Positions 34,741-42,661 of a DNA stretch of 64,000 bases are shown piece by piece (the first letter of the stretch is position 1; each line of letters begins with the position of its first letter). The DNA is from CAYUMU01 sp964445985 (lineage in GTDB: Bacteria; Planctomycetota; Planctomycetia; Pirellulales; S012-138), in the NCBI GenBank assembly GCA_964445985.1, contig CAYUMU010000026.1, positions 1 through 64,000 on the forward strand. Direction: 5' to 3'. The notes beneath the pieces are model-generated. The model ran no database searches. It was not told where the DNA came from and worked only from the letters and a program-made list of their open reading frames with translations. A program made the position numbers and the translations under genes.

Positions 34741-35502
34741 ATGCGGTGCGAGACCGTCTTTGGCGATACCGATTTCTACCGTGCCTTCCCTGATCCGAAG
34801 GATGTCTTTGCTAACCACGTCGACAAACACGCGGATGTGTTGCTTCCGGTTGGCTCTCTGTCTTTGAATCATTTGTCTCCCAGTTGGCATGGTCTAATCC
34901 ATTTTATTCTGCCAGTTGAGCCAGCCGGTGGGTGCGGGTTCGCGGGAGAAAGTGCGAACGAGTTTTGCAACTACTTGTGCAGACCTAACTGGATTGGCTA
35001 TCGATTGACCGACGAAAAGTGCGAATTGGCCTGCGATCTCCGGTTCTTCCGCAAGTTCCTTTATGCCGACAAACCACCACGGACGGCTGAGGAGCAAGAG
35101 GAGGCCGAGGAATTGGAACGGCACTATCTTCAAACACACGACGAATTCGACCGGCGATCCACCTTCTACTGTCAGCAAGGCTGGCTATGCCAGTGGCCAG
35201 ATGAGTGGTCAGGAGAGAAGACGGACGTACCTTCAACGCGAAGAGCGTTGATCCGCGACGTCGGCGGAGTCAGTTGGCATGGCAATTGGTCAAACATTGG
35301 TGATTTCCCGTTGTCCCGCTACCCAGAGAAGCGGAACGATCACAATACCTTTAAGGTCTACCCGAGAGCCGAAAGTGGTCGTGATTTCCACTTCGTCGGA
35401 AGCGTAGACATGTGGGACTACCTGGGACACACGAACGGTCGATTGCTCCTCTTTTACGATCCCGAAGCATGTACAGCGCTTTCGACTATTGATTGGTCCT
35501 AA
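34741..35502 (+). CDS. First cassette protein, unknown function
   Basis: I chose the ATG at 34741 because GAGGAGAGG lies directly upstream; a GTG at 34729 would include that site. The 253-residue soluble protein has an acidic helix (RTAEEQEEAEELERHYLQ) and several aromatic-rich segments such as GVSWHGNWSNIGDFPL. No known domain is recognised. It begins 16 bp after the GTTAGGC core. The downstream sequence TCCTAAACC...GTTATAT (about 35498-35530) could be a degenerate recombination site, but I am not sure. Confidence 0.7.
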   Translation: MRCETVFGDTDFYRAFPDPKDVFANHVDKHADVLLPVGSLSLNHLSPSWHGLIHFILPVEPAGGCGFAGESANEFCNYLCRPNWIGYRLTDEKCELACDLRFFRKFLYADKPPRTAEEQEEAEELERHYLQTHDEFDRRSTFYCQQGWLCQWPDEWSGEKTDVPSTRRALIRDVGGVSWHGNWSNIGDFPLSRYPEKRNDHNTFKVYPRAESGRDFHFVGSVDMWDYLGHTNGRLLLFYDPEACTALSTIDWS

Positions 35503-36389
35503 ACCGACTCGATGAGGCCGCCGAACCGTTATATGGCCTCTGATGTCAAGTGCGCGCACCTTGAGTAGGCCGTGATTTTTTGGGGATGATTTTGCCTCTT
35601 CCCTGCACGGTGTTCTTCAATCGAGGGATGCGCTCTTTCGGGCTGGTGTTCTGGCTAGGATCGTTTCGGGGGTTGGCCTTGAGCAGGGTCTTGCTGCGAG
35701 AGCAAGCCGCGACTGCGCCAAACAGCTATAGAGGGTCGGCGCCGCGCCGCTTTCGCAGTGCAGCGTGTGCCGCGCGAGCACTTTCGTCGGTCGTGTTGCG
35801 CGGCACGCCCTAGAAAATCGTCCGTTCCCTGGCAACCGTCCGTTCAAAACGTCGGGTTCACGGCAAGGGGCCGGTCCCAGTTAGATGGTGGCTCGGGTCA
35901 GGGGCAGTCACGTCAGATCCCGTTAGCTTGCGCTCCTCGTGAATGGTTGAAGGATGGAATGATTATGTCATCTTCGCTTATTCCTCAGGATCTTTGATAA
36001 GCCATACTTGGATTGCCTGGCGAAACGGAGTCGAGCTCTGCTGGCGAGCACCTCGACGAGGGATAGCCAGGCCAGGGCGGAAGCAAGCATTCCGCAAGCC
36101 CTGATCGGATTCGTTCCGGTCAGGGTTGTTTCTTTGACAAGGCTTCCATGGCTGCCTGCTTTTGTCCTGCCATGCCTTCCCCAAACGCACGGTGGAATGG
36201 TTGCTGCAGGTGAAACGTCGGCGACGGGCGTCCGAATCCAAGCGCAACGAGCTCGGGGCATGTGGCGAAGGGGAGATAGCGCGCTCTCGTGCGGCAGGCA
36301 CGCGCGCATGACCCGCGTCTGGTTGCACTCCCCGCTTATCGCTCGCCCGTGGCGGCTCAGTTAGGCGTCGCGGCTCGCCCGCGCCGATT
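35503..36389. other. Gene-poor stretch between first cassette and IS110 element
   Basis: No convincing gene lies in these 887 bases; short ORFs on both strands have no recognisable protein features. A GTTAGGC core at 36360-36366 stands 24 bp from the end of the IS110 transposase gene and could be the end of an attC site interrupted by the insertion, though only the core is visible. Confidence 0.4.
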
Positions 36390-37439
36390 TCAACCTCCAA
36401 ACATCTTCTTCACGTCGAACGCTTCCTTCCGTCGCAGCATGTAGTACACGGAACGTCCCAGCCTAGCGGCCAGGATCGAAAGCGCCTTGGCCTTGCCGTG
36501 TTTTTGCTCCTTGCGGGCCACGAAGCGGGCGGCCTGCGGTATCTCTCGGATCATAAGACAGGCGGCCTCCGAAAAAGCCCACTTGAGGTGGGCGTTGCCC
36601 ATCTTGCGTCCCTTGCCGGGCGATTTCTTGCCGGCCGATTCATGGCTGCAGCGCACCAGCCGGGCGTAGGAAACGAAGTTGCCCACGCCGGCGAAGCGGG
36701 CGATGTCGTGAATCTCGTATAGCATGATCAGCGCCAGCACCTTGCCCACTCCGGGAATCGTTTGCAGTCGGGCGAAGGTCTGCGGGTCGTTTACCTTGGC
36801 GTGCCGCACCAGATACAGTTCGATTTCACGGATCTCGTCGTCGAGGTGCCCGATCACGTTCAGGTCGGCCTCGATACTGCGGCGCACGCTGGGGTTCTCG
36901 AATTGTTCGGCCACGCCTACGCGGTTGGCCGCAAACGAGAGCTTCTTGCCGAGCGGGGGCAGGTTGTACTGGCTGATGGTGTTCTGCACGTGGGCCAGGG
37001 CCTCGGCACGCGTGCGGACCAGCCGGGTGCGGCGGCGCAGCAAATCCCGCGTAGCCCGCAAAGCCGGCGGATAGACGTAAGCCTGCGGCAGCATGCCGCC
37101 GCGCAAGAGTAGTGCTATCTTTTGAGAGTCGATCTTGTCGGTCTTGGTCTTGCCGCCGTGGATGGCCTTCATGTACAGGGCGTGGCCCAGGATGAAGGGA
37201 ATCTGGTGCTGGGCGCAGAGATCGGCCAGCCAGTACCAGGCGAACATACATTCGGCCGCGACGGCAATGCCTTCGGCTTGGAAGGGCGTAAGAACCTGCA
37301 GGAAACAATCGCCGCGGGCCGGCAGATTGCGATGCACGAGCACCGTGCCTGCCTGGTCGACAATGCAGACGTGCATTGTCTTGGCGTGCAGATCGACGCC
37401 GCAATAGAATGGGTGCTGCGCTTGATAGAACCTCATCAT
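36390..37439 (-). CDS. IS110-family transposase
   Basis: The 349-residue protein has the IS110 plan. The N-terminal RuvC-like DEDD domain begins FYCGVDLHAKTMHVCIVD (first Asp), and a KTDKIDSQKIALLL motif follows. The C-terminal transposase_20 domain has LQTIPGVGKVLALIMLYEI and the conserved Ser in SYARLVRCSHESAG, the proposed nucleophile. All key residues are present, so the enzyme may be active. IS110 elements move through a structured guide (bridge) RNA coded beside the transposase. It lies inside the cassette array. Confidence 0.92.
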   Translation of the reverse strand: MMRFYQAQHPFYCGVDLHAKTMHVCIVDQAGTVLVHRNLPARGDCFLQVLTPFQAEGIAVAAECMFAWYWLADLCAQHQIPFILGHALYMKAIHGGKTKTDKIDSQKIALLLRGGMLPQAYVYPPALRATRDLLRRRTRLVRTRAEALAHVQNTISQYNLPPLGKKLSFAANRVGVAEQFENPSVRRSIEADLNVIGHLDDEIREIELYLVRHAKVNDPQTFARLQTIPGVGKVLALIMLYEIHDIARFAGVGNFVSYARLVRCSHESAGKKSPGKGRKMGNAHLKWAFSEAACLMIREIPQAARFVARKEQKHGKAKALSILAARLGRSVYYMLRRKEAFDVKKMFGG

Positions 37440-37640
37440 GGACCTCCTGAGTGAAGGATGTGGCCGAGCCCGATGATCGAAGCCTGCCCAACAGGCTTCT
37501 GGGGCCCCGAGCCCACAAAAACTCTAGGACAGCCACTCCCGAACTTGGGAGGCCATGATGAGTATCCACTCGTTGGAGCGGACGCTTGAGGGATAAAGTG
37601 CCAAGCTCAAACCGCGGCGTGCGCGCCGCTCAACTCAACC
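37440..37640 (-). ncRNA. Candidate IS110 bridge RNA region
   Basis: IS110-group elements encode a bridge RNA in the noncoding end upstream of the transposase. Here that region contains a perfect 8-bp stem GAAGCCTG/CAGGCTTC (37479-37499) and a second stem CTCCC/GGGAG (37536-37551). The exact element end and RNA limits cannot be fixed from the sequence. Confidence 0.35.
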
Positions 37641-37696
37641 GTTCGCCGTTTAATTAGCGGTCGTTCGACTGGCTGTTCTATATCACCGTCTTCACA

Positions 37697-38110
37697 ATGA
37701 CCACTCAATTCACCCAGCTCAATCGAGGCTGGAACGCGGAACCGAATGCGCCATTTATTGAAGTCAAGATCGAAGGTACGACGCTAACGCTTTCATTTCT
37801 CGCAAACCCCTGGGAATTCCCGGAATTTGTAGAAGGTCAGATCATCAAACTGCTGTTTAGCGATGTGTGGCGATACGCGATCGGTGACGTAAACGACGAG
37901 GCGTGGTATCGTGGTCAATGTCGCTTCAGCAAGCAGGCTCCTCGATGGGGCGAATTCTACGAAGTATCGGGTGATTTGCGGCTCGATCAATTCAATGAAC
38001 AATGGCACATTGTTGCAGAGCCACCGCCGCACGGATTACGACATTTCCTGTTCTACTTTCGGGACGAGAACTTTGAATGCGATGCCGTATCATGGAAACG
38101 GATTCAATGA
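37697..38110 (+). CDS. Cassette protein, unknown function
   Basis: This 137-residue soluble protein ends 2 bp before an attC site, which marks it as an integron cassette gene. It is rich in aromatic residues (GWNAEPNAPFIEVKIEGT, FYEVSGDLRLDQFNEQWHIV, FLFYFRDENFECDAVSW) and looks like a compact beta-rich domain. No family is recognised. Base composition is lower in GC than the chromosomal neighbours, as usual for cassettes. Confidence 0.7.
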   Translation: MTTQFTQLNRGWNAEPNAPFIEVKIEGTTLTLSFLANPWEFPEFVEGQIIKLLFSDVWRYAIGDVNDEAWYRGQCRFSKQAPRWGEFYEVSGDLRLDQFNEQWHIVAEPPPHGLRHFLFYFRDENFECDAVSWKRIQ

Positions 38111-38112
38111 TC

Positions 38113-38198
38113 GGCGAACAAGTCGTTGCACCCGACCGCCGCAACGCCTGGCGTGATGGAGAGTCAATCGGGCGGCGGGTGAACTCGGTTCGTTCGCT
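38113..38198 (+). other. attC site 1 (variant cores)
   Basis: Left half GGCGAACAAGTCGTTGCACC; right half GGTGAACTCGGTTCGTTCGC plus T. The halves pair as GGCGAAC-AA..TTGCACCCG against AGCGAACGAA..TTCACCCG, with the extra unpaired base typical of attC. The cores are GGCGAAC/GTTCGCT rather than the canonical RYYYAAC/GTTRRRY. Confidence 0.7.
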
Positions 38199-38232
38199 GC
38201 CAGAGACCCACGCAACACGAAAGGACCACGCC

Positions 38233-39548
38233 ATGTTCTCTCGCACTTCGACCCGCTGGCTCGTTCCGCTCGCTGTCGTCGCCGCCTGTGCGCTCGGCAT
38301 CGCCTTCGCCAACCACCAATCGTCGTCGCTCTCTGACACGCGCGGCGTGGCCGACGGCGGGACGGGGATTCCGTTCCTCACATCCACGAAGCGAAGCGCC
38401 CCGCGCCCAGCCACGGCGTATCCCAAGACTGATCCATCGCAACCGGGCGCGACCACGTGGATCAAGTATCCCGCCGATGATGTCCTCCCGCATGGGCTCG
38501 GCATCGGCGTATGCGACGGTGTGATCGTCGGCGTGGTGAGCGAAGATCCCAAGCATCCCGATTACGAGTTGATGTGTACTCGGTACGTCGTCGGCGACCT
38601 CGACGCCACCGACATCACCATGCCCCTATGGCGGTCGCTCGACTTCGAGATGCCCAACTCGGACGGCAGCATATCGGAACTCAGCGTACTGCGTCCGCTG
38701 TGGTGGATCGAAGAAACCGGCGCGAAGGTCGGCGAAACCATCGACTTAGCCATGCACGAGATCGGCATCTCCGGAATGGCCAAGGTGCTGAAGATCGGTC
38801 CATGTGAAGTGGACTCGCGCGAGAACCCGAAGAACTCGCAGATCGTCACCGGCAAGATCAAACACCACAACGCCGAAGTCTGGGACCTGGTCTTCAACAA
38901 CGACACCGCTAAGCCGCTCGGCGTCACGGCCAACCACCCCATCTACTCGTTCGACCGCGACGACTGGGTTCCCGCCGGCGAACTGAAGATCAACGAACAG
39001 GTCCGCACGCTCGACGGCACGGCCACGCTCACCAGCAAATCAAAACGCCCCGGGCGCGAGACGGTCTACAACCTGGAAGTCCACCGCAGCCACGCCTATC
39101 ACGTCTCGCAGTTCGGCATTCTGGCCCACAACAGCAACATTTTGAACTGCACGATCGATCCAAGAAAGCTGCAGCACGAGTTCAAACACGCAGCCGACTT
39201 CGGCATTACGTAACTGATGAAAAACAACTTCGGCGTTTCAGCCGTGCTCGCATGGCCCCGCCAGTGAAGGAATTGTAGAAAACCGGAAGTTATTTTTCGT
39301 GCGTTCCTACAGGCAATTGGAATAAGCAAACCGGAAAGGCATTTCACGACGCAATACAGGCTCATGTTGGCCGTACCGATGTTCAGAAGATTGCAGGCAC
39401 GTACCGCAGCACAATCAAGGTCACTCATCACTTTGATCCAGCGACCGGCCTGAATGCAATGGTTGACGAAGCCGGCAACTTCGTCGGCGGATGGAGGCTC
39501 GGCAAAGAGCAAATCGAGAATCTGTTGCGAATCGGAAACGTGCAATGA
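38233..39548 (+). pseudogene. HINT-colicin D-like polymorphic toxin, broken by MITE
   Basis: From ATG 38233 (AAAGGA upstream) the product has a signal peptide (about 1-26), an unknown region, then a HINT domain: KIGPCEVDS, GVTANHPIYSFDRDDWVPAG and SHAYHVSQFGILAHNS. The toxin domain begins KLQHEFKHAADFGIT (colicin D catalytic His in FKHA). A 98-bp MITE with a 3-bp duplication interrupts it. After removing them the frame resumes as GNWNKQTGKAFHDAI...GTYRS...GGWRLGKEQIENLL, completing a colicin D-type tRNase domain that ends at 39548. The disruption removes two-thirds of the toxin domain. Confidence 0.85.
39210..39307 (+). mobile_element. 98-bp MITE with ISAzo13-like ends
   Basis: Left end GTAACTGATGAAAAACAACTT; right end (reverse complement) GGAACGCACGAAAAATAACT. 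The direct repeat TAC is at 39207-39209 and 39308-39310. The ends resemble those of the ISAzo13 element at 59-1373 (GGAACTGCGCAACAATAAGT), which also makes a 3-bp duplication. There is no coding capacity. Confidence 0.8.
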
Positions 39549-39982
39549 GCTACGAATCCAACATCAATATCTACCAAGAGCTTTTACGGGATTTTCTCGC
39601 AGAAACGATTTCCACTTCGGATTTTGCGCTACAGTTCATGGAGCTTTGGAAACACGATCGCGATGAGGAAGACCGTGTTAGGCACTCATGGGATCGACCC
39701 TACGACCAAGAGCTCATTCAGCAACGTACAAGCCGCGCTCTAACAGCCGACGAGTTTTCTGAGCAATGGTATCGACTGTGGGGCATATCTGAACAAGGAA
39801 GGGTCTTACGCGGCGTTCTTAATCGCGAGTTCACAGCGTGCGACGTCTTCAACGAGGACGACGAACGCGCAGTGTACGAGTTGGGCGAGATGGAACTTCG
39901 CAGGGAAGTACGAACCTTACTTGCTGAACTCAACGCAGCGAACAAGGCGCTGAACCCGACCGGGAACAAGCCGGCGAATTGA
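39545..39982 (+). CDS. Colicin D-type immunity protein
   Basis: The ATG at 39545 overlaps the toxin stop (ATGA), a standard coupling of toxin and immunity genes. The 145-residue acidic protein resembles the colicin/pyocin immunity family: IYQELLRDFLAETISTSDFA and FMELWKHD repeat as LTADEFSEQWYRLW, then FNEDDERAVYELGEMELRRE. It should bind and block the tRNase domain. It remains intact although the toxin is broken. Its last codons run into attC site 2. Confidence 0.85.
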   Translation: MSYESNINIYQELLRDFLAETISTSDFALQFMELWKHDRDEEDRVRHSWDRPYDQELIQQRTSRALTADEFSEQWYRLWGISEQGRVLRGVLNREFTACDVFNEDDERAVYELGEMELRREVRTLLAELNAANKALNPTGNKPAN

Positions 39983-40048
39983 GTCTTTGATGAAATCCAC
40001 AACTTTCGCGCCGGCTTGTTCCCGGCGGGTTAGCTTGGGTCGTTAGGC
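39937..40048 (+). other. attC site 2
   Basis: Left half AGCGAACAAGGCGCTGAACC...GGGAACAAGCCGGCG; right half CGCCGGCTTGTTCCC...GCTTGGGTCGTTAGGC. The inner 15 bases of the halves are exact inverse repeats. The right core GTTAGGC (40042-40048) is canonical. Confidence 0.85.
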
Positions 40049-40063
40049 GGCTACGCGCACAGC

Positions 40064-40444
40064 ATGAAATCGAACACGACAAAGCCGTTTGAGATTGCCA
40101 TGATGATTTTGCTCGGCGTGCCAGTGCTGGGCATCCTCTTGGGTGGAGTTTATTCGTTGCCAGCGATGCGTGTCACAAAGGAGCGCGACCCGTGGTTTAC
40201 GCTTCTTCTAGCAGGCGGGCTTGGGATTACCATTTTCGGCATCGGTTTGCCGACACACACGCCGCTGTTGTATTCAGCGGCATTGTGGCTTTTGAGCATT
40301 GTATTGCTTCTGCTCCGGCACGCGGCATACGGCGGCAAGCTAGGCCACAACATTGAGCGGTTTGGATTGGTTCACGCAGTGACGTTGCTATTCACCTGTT
40401 TCACCGCCATGTTTTTACATCATGCGACACGACTGCACGCCTAA
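40064..40444 (+). CDS. Cassette-encoded small membrane protein
   Basis: This 126-residue protein begins 16 bp after attC site 2 and has four predicted membrane helices (about 10-32, 44-60, 66-82 and 102-121), with short polar loops such as MRVTKERDPW and RHAAYGGKLGHNIERF. It ends within the next, truncated attC. No family is recognised; DUF-type cassette membrane proteins are common. Confidence 0.75.
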   Translation: MKSNTTKPFEIAMMILLGVPVLGILLGGVYSLPAMRVTKERDPWFTLLLAGGLGITIFGIGLPTHTPLLYSAALWLLSIVLLLLRHAAYGGKLGHNIERFGLVHAVTLLFTCFTAMFLHHATRLHA

Positions 40445-40494
40445 CCGCAGCCGACCGGGACCGCACGTAGCGGTTCCGAAGTTCCAGCTCACTC
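40439..40494 (+). other. Truncated attC site (left part)
   Basis: GCCTAAC (40439-40445) and the following 50 bases have the form of an attC left half, but the right half is missing; the sequence joins the 137-bp repeat at 40495. Confidence 0.6.
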
Positions 40495-40631
40495 GGCGGC
40501 CGCAATCCGCTGCACGAATCATCGACCCCGGAACAGAGGCCGAACAATGCGATGCACCGGAGCGGCCGGCGGCGCGCACTGCCAATGGAGAGTCGATTCC
40601 GGCCGCCCGGTGATCTTGTTCGTTCGGCCGC
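40495..40631 (+). repeat. 137-bp cassette-end duplication, copy 1
   Basis: Identical to 42512-42648 except for one base (CTGCACG versus CCGCACG). It consists of 44 bp of cassette 3' end and a whole attC site. Copy 1 lacks the rest of its cassette, which indicates deletion after duplication. Confidence 0.9.
40539..40628 (+). other. attC site 3
   Basis: Left half GCCGAACAATGCGATGCACC and onward; right half CCCGGTGATCTTGTTCGTTC and GGC. The halves pair as GCCGAAC-AA..GATGCACCGG against GCCGAACGAA..GATCACCGG. Confidence 0.85.
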
Positions 40632-41131
40632 AAAGGAGCAATCCGTTCCCCAATCGAGAACATCAACAGACCGATCCGCTAGAAGCTGCAATTGCTGCTG
40701 AACTCTGGCGTTGGGCATTTGCGCCACAAGAAGTACGTGTTGACATAGCGGCTGTCCAATCGGAACTGTCAACGAAACTCGAATTCTACCTGTGTGGTGC
40801 ATTCCAATTGATCGACTTCACTCGGTCTCGTGGCATTTGGTGTGATGGGGTTATCGAACTATCGATCATGAAAATCAGCCGGTGTTCGTTTCTCACCGTT
40901 GGGGCTGCTTATGCTCCCACCCATCTTGCACCGTTTGAAATCGAATTCCACTTTGGGCGTCGCCGTGATCACGTACCCCTCCGAACAATCATTCGATTCG
41001 GCAAGCGTGGCCCTGATAGTGAGATTCAATGGTACGCAAACACAAAGAATGCGGCTACAATTGTGGCTAACAGGCCGCAATACGATCGGGATTGGGCCAT
41101 TGCTGTAGAGCTAACTTCAACGGAAACGTAA
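40610..41131 (+). CDS. Cassette protein, unknown function, start uncertain
   Basis: The frame ends at 41131, just before attC site 4. No ATG follows attC site 3 early in the frame; a GTG at 40610 or a TTG at 40616 are the best starts and both lie in the attC right half. The product of about 173 residues includes DPLEAAIAAELWRWAFAPQE and EIEFHFGRRRDHVPLRTIIR. The codon and residue pattern is protein-like, but no family is recognised. Confidence 0.5.
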   Translation: MILFVRPQRSNPFPNREHQQTDPLEAAIAAELWRWAFAPQEVRVDIAAVQSELSTKLEFYLCGAFQLIDFTRSRGIWCDGVIELSIMKISRCSFLTVGAAYAPTHLAPFEIEFHFGRRRDHVPLRTIIRFGKRGPDSEIQWYANTKNAATIVANRPQYDRDWAIAVELTSTET

Positions 41132-41139
41132 AATAAGCG

Positions 41140-41230
41140 GCACAACAAACGGATGCACCGGAGCGGGCGAAAGACCCGCTTGGCAATGGTTGAATCACTC
41201 GCGCCCGCCCAGTGATCCTTGGCGTTAGGC
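41140..41230 (+). other. attC site 4
   Basis: Left half GCACAACAAACGGATGCACC and GGAGCGGGCG; right half CGCCCGCCCAGTGATCCTTG and GCGTTAGGC. Core GTTAGGC is at 41224-41230, with the arms otherwise complementary. Confidence 0.85.
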
Positions 41231-41237
41231 GTTCAGA

Positions 41238-41627
41238 ATGCACCCCATCGAAGAGGCAATCGTTCAGGCGTTCATCGCGCCTCATCGACGCCCTCGGTGG
41301 CTGTCATCGCTTGACGCTTCCCAGCGGCGTCGAAAGTTCCTCGACTGCCTCAACCACTGTCGCGACCTCGACGCCAGATACATCCGGCCTCTGCAATCCA
41401 ACACCGACGTTGTCGCACTTCTTCGATCGCATGGCGCACCGACGAACTGCTACGCCGTGTCCGATATTGACAAAATCGATGGACAGAAAATGCCATTAGA
41501 GGAAGCGATTTCAGAAGCAGAACTCGGGGGCTGGGGCACAATTGTCAGTTGCATTCCCGGTCGATTAGCGTACTACTATGACGAATGTGGCGAGCGGCGT
41601 TGTTTGCTTGTTCGCACAGCCGCCTAA
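41238..41627 (+). CDS. Cassette protein, unknown function
   Basis: The ATG is 8 bp after attC site 4 and the stop TAA lies within a following GCCTAAC core, the usual cassette layout. The 129-residue soluble protein includes RRKFLDCLNHCRDLDARYI, RSHGAPTNCYAVSDIDKIDG and EAELGGWGTIVSCIPGRLAYYY. Several similar small proteins of unknown role are encoded by integron cassettes; no domain assigned. Confidence 0.75.
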   Translation: MHPIEEAIVQAFIAPHRRPRWLSSLDASQRRRKFLDCLNHCRDLDARYIRPLQSNTDVVALLRSHGAPTNCYAVSDIDKIDGQKMPLEEAISEAELGGWGTIVSCIPGRLAYYYDECGERRCLLVRTAA

Positions 41628-41660
41628 CTCAGTCGCAACTGCGAATAGGCGAAGACCGGA
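41622..41660 (+). other. Truncated attC site (left part)
   Basis: GCCTAAC at 41622-41628 opens an attC-like left half, but no matching right half follows before the dispersed repeat at 41738. The array is broken here. Confidence 0.5.
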
Positions 41661-41737
41661 TTGTCAAATGCGCACGATTTCATCGATTCCATCTCGAAAT
41701 GGATGATGGCTGCCGCTTTCTTGTGCTTGCGGTTGAT

Positions 41738-41817
41738 CTTAACGCGGGTAAACCGCAAACGGACGCGGGAGGCATTAAAGTTCTCTGCAGCTTGCAGAGA
41801 TGTTAACGAACAAGAAA
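41738..41817 (-). repeat. 79-bp dispersed repeat, copy 2
   Basis: In reverse orientation relative to 2831-2909 and 58040-58118; starts CTTAACGCGGGTAAACCGC and ends CGTTAACGAACAAGAAA on the plus strand. It sits between the truncated attC at 41622 and the PIN gene, inside the cassette array. Confidence 0.85.
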
Positions 41818-41939
41818 CTAAAAACGGTGGACTGTCCGCCATTGGCGATAGATTTCCCGTCGTGGACAATGACGAAACCTTTACTTAACACATGGCCGAT
41901 CTTGGACGTTTGGCCGATGGAACCCCAAACCCTACACCA

Positions 41940-42425
41940 ATGGCAAGAATTTACATCGAAACGACAATCGCCAGCTTCTATTACGAGGTTCGCGCCGAAC
42001 CTGAGATGGTAGCGCGTCGTAATTGGACACGGCGTTGGTTTGACGCAGCAACGGCAGGAAGCGATGAACTGGTAACCAGTCTTGCGGTTGAGGCGGAACT
42101 CAATGCCGGTAACTTTCCCGGCAAGGCAGATGCTCTGGCACTGATCGCTAATCTTCCGCTGATCGACCTGAATGCCTCCGTGGCAGAGACCGTCGATGCT
42201 TACATTTCGCACATGTTGATGCCAAATGATCCGGCGGGCGATGCCTTACATCTTGCTGCCGCATCTTTTCATCGTTGTGATTTCTTGGTCACATGGAATT
42301 GTCGCCATCTCGCCAACGCGAACAAGTTTGGGCATATTCGCCGTGTCAACGGTATACTTGGGTTGGGCAATCCCGCGTTGGTGACGCCATTAGAACTTCT
42401 GCAGGAGGATACTTCCGATGAATAG
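41940..42425 (+). CDS. PIN domain protein in cassette array
   Basis: I prefer the ATG at 41940 (MARIYIETTIASFYYEVR) over 41892 because it begins with the first PIN strand. The 161-residue protein has IYIETTIASFYY (the first acidic position is Glu in place of the usual Asp), VTSLAVEAELNAG (Glu), PAGDALHLAAAS (Asp) and FLVTWNCRHLAN (Asn/Cys pattern of DUF3368/PIN variants). It is a probable RNase. The next gene overlaps it by 8 bp. No upstream antitoxin is seen. Confidence 0.82.
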   Translation: MARIYIETTIASFYYEVRAEPEMVARRNWTRRWFDAATAGSDELVTSLAVEAELNAGNFPGKADALALIANLPLIDLNASVAETVDAYISHMLMPNDPAGDALHLAAASFHRCDFLVTWNCRHLANANKFGHIRRVNGILGLGNPALVTPLELLQEDTSDE

Positions 42426-42630
42426 CTATAGTGAAGTACGACGGGTGCGCGCCGCGATGTCCGAAGCGGTCGGTCACGATGTTCGTCGTTTGATTGCAAC
42501 GATTAACGAACGGCGGCCGCAATCCGCCGCACGAATCATCGACCCCGGAACAGAGGCCGAACAATGCGATGCACCGGAGCGGCCGGCGGCGCGCACTGCC
42601 AATGGAGAGTCGATTCCGGCCGCCCGGTGA
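42418..42630 (+). CDS. Small protein coupled to PIN gene, possible antitoxin
   Basis: The ATG at 42418 overlaps the PIN gene end, suggesting coupled translation. The first 40 residues (MNSYSEVRRVRAAMSEAVGH then DVRRLIATINERRPQ) look like a genuine helical, basic protein. The remaining residues are translated from the 137-bp repeat and attC site 5, as is common for cassette gene ends. A toxin-first order would be unusual but known. Function inferred from position only. Confidence 0.55.
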   Translation: MNSYSEVRRVRAAMSEAVGHDVRRLIATINERRPQSAARIIDPGTEAEQCDAPERPAARTANGESIPAAR

Positions 42631-42648
42631 TCTTGTTCGTTCGGCCGC
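42512..42648 (+). repeat. 137-bp cassette-end duplication, copy 2
   Basis: Matches 40495-40631 with one difference. Here it is joined to a complete cassette (the small gene from 42418), so this is probably the parent copy. Confidence 0.9.
42556..42645 (+). other. attC site 5
   Basis: Identical in sequence to attC site 3 at 40539-40628: GCCGAAC left core and GTTCGGC right core with complementary arms. Confidence 0.85.
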
Positions 42649-42661
42649 ATCGCACGCCACC

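Noticed and set aside
35498..35531. TCCTAAACC ... GTTATAT as an attC site after the first cassette
   Set aside because: The cores do not fit RYYYAAC/GTTRRRY and the arms pair poorly.
35580..36400. Several ORFs of 70-140 residues before the IS110 gene
   Set aside because: No start signals, no motifs and conflicting strands; composition is not protein-like.
39210..39307. Insertion beginning GT and ending near AG, suggestive of an intron
   Set aside because: Inverted ends and a TAC target duplication explain it as a MITE; it lacks group I or II features.
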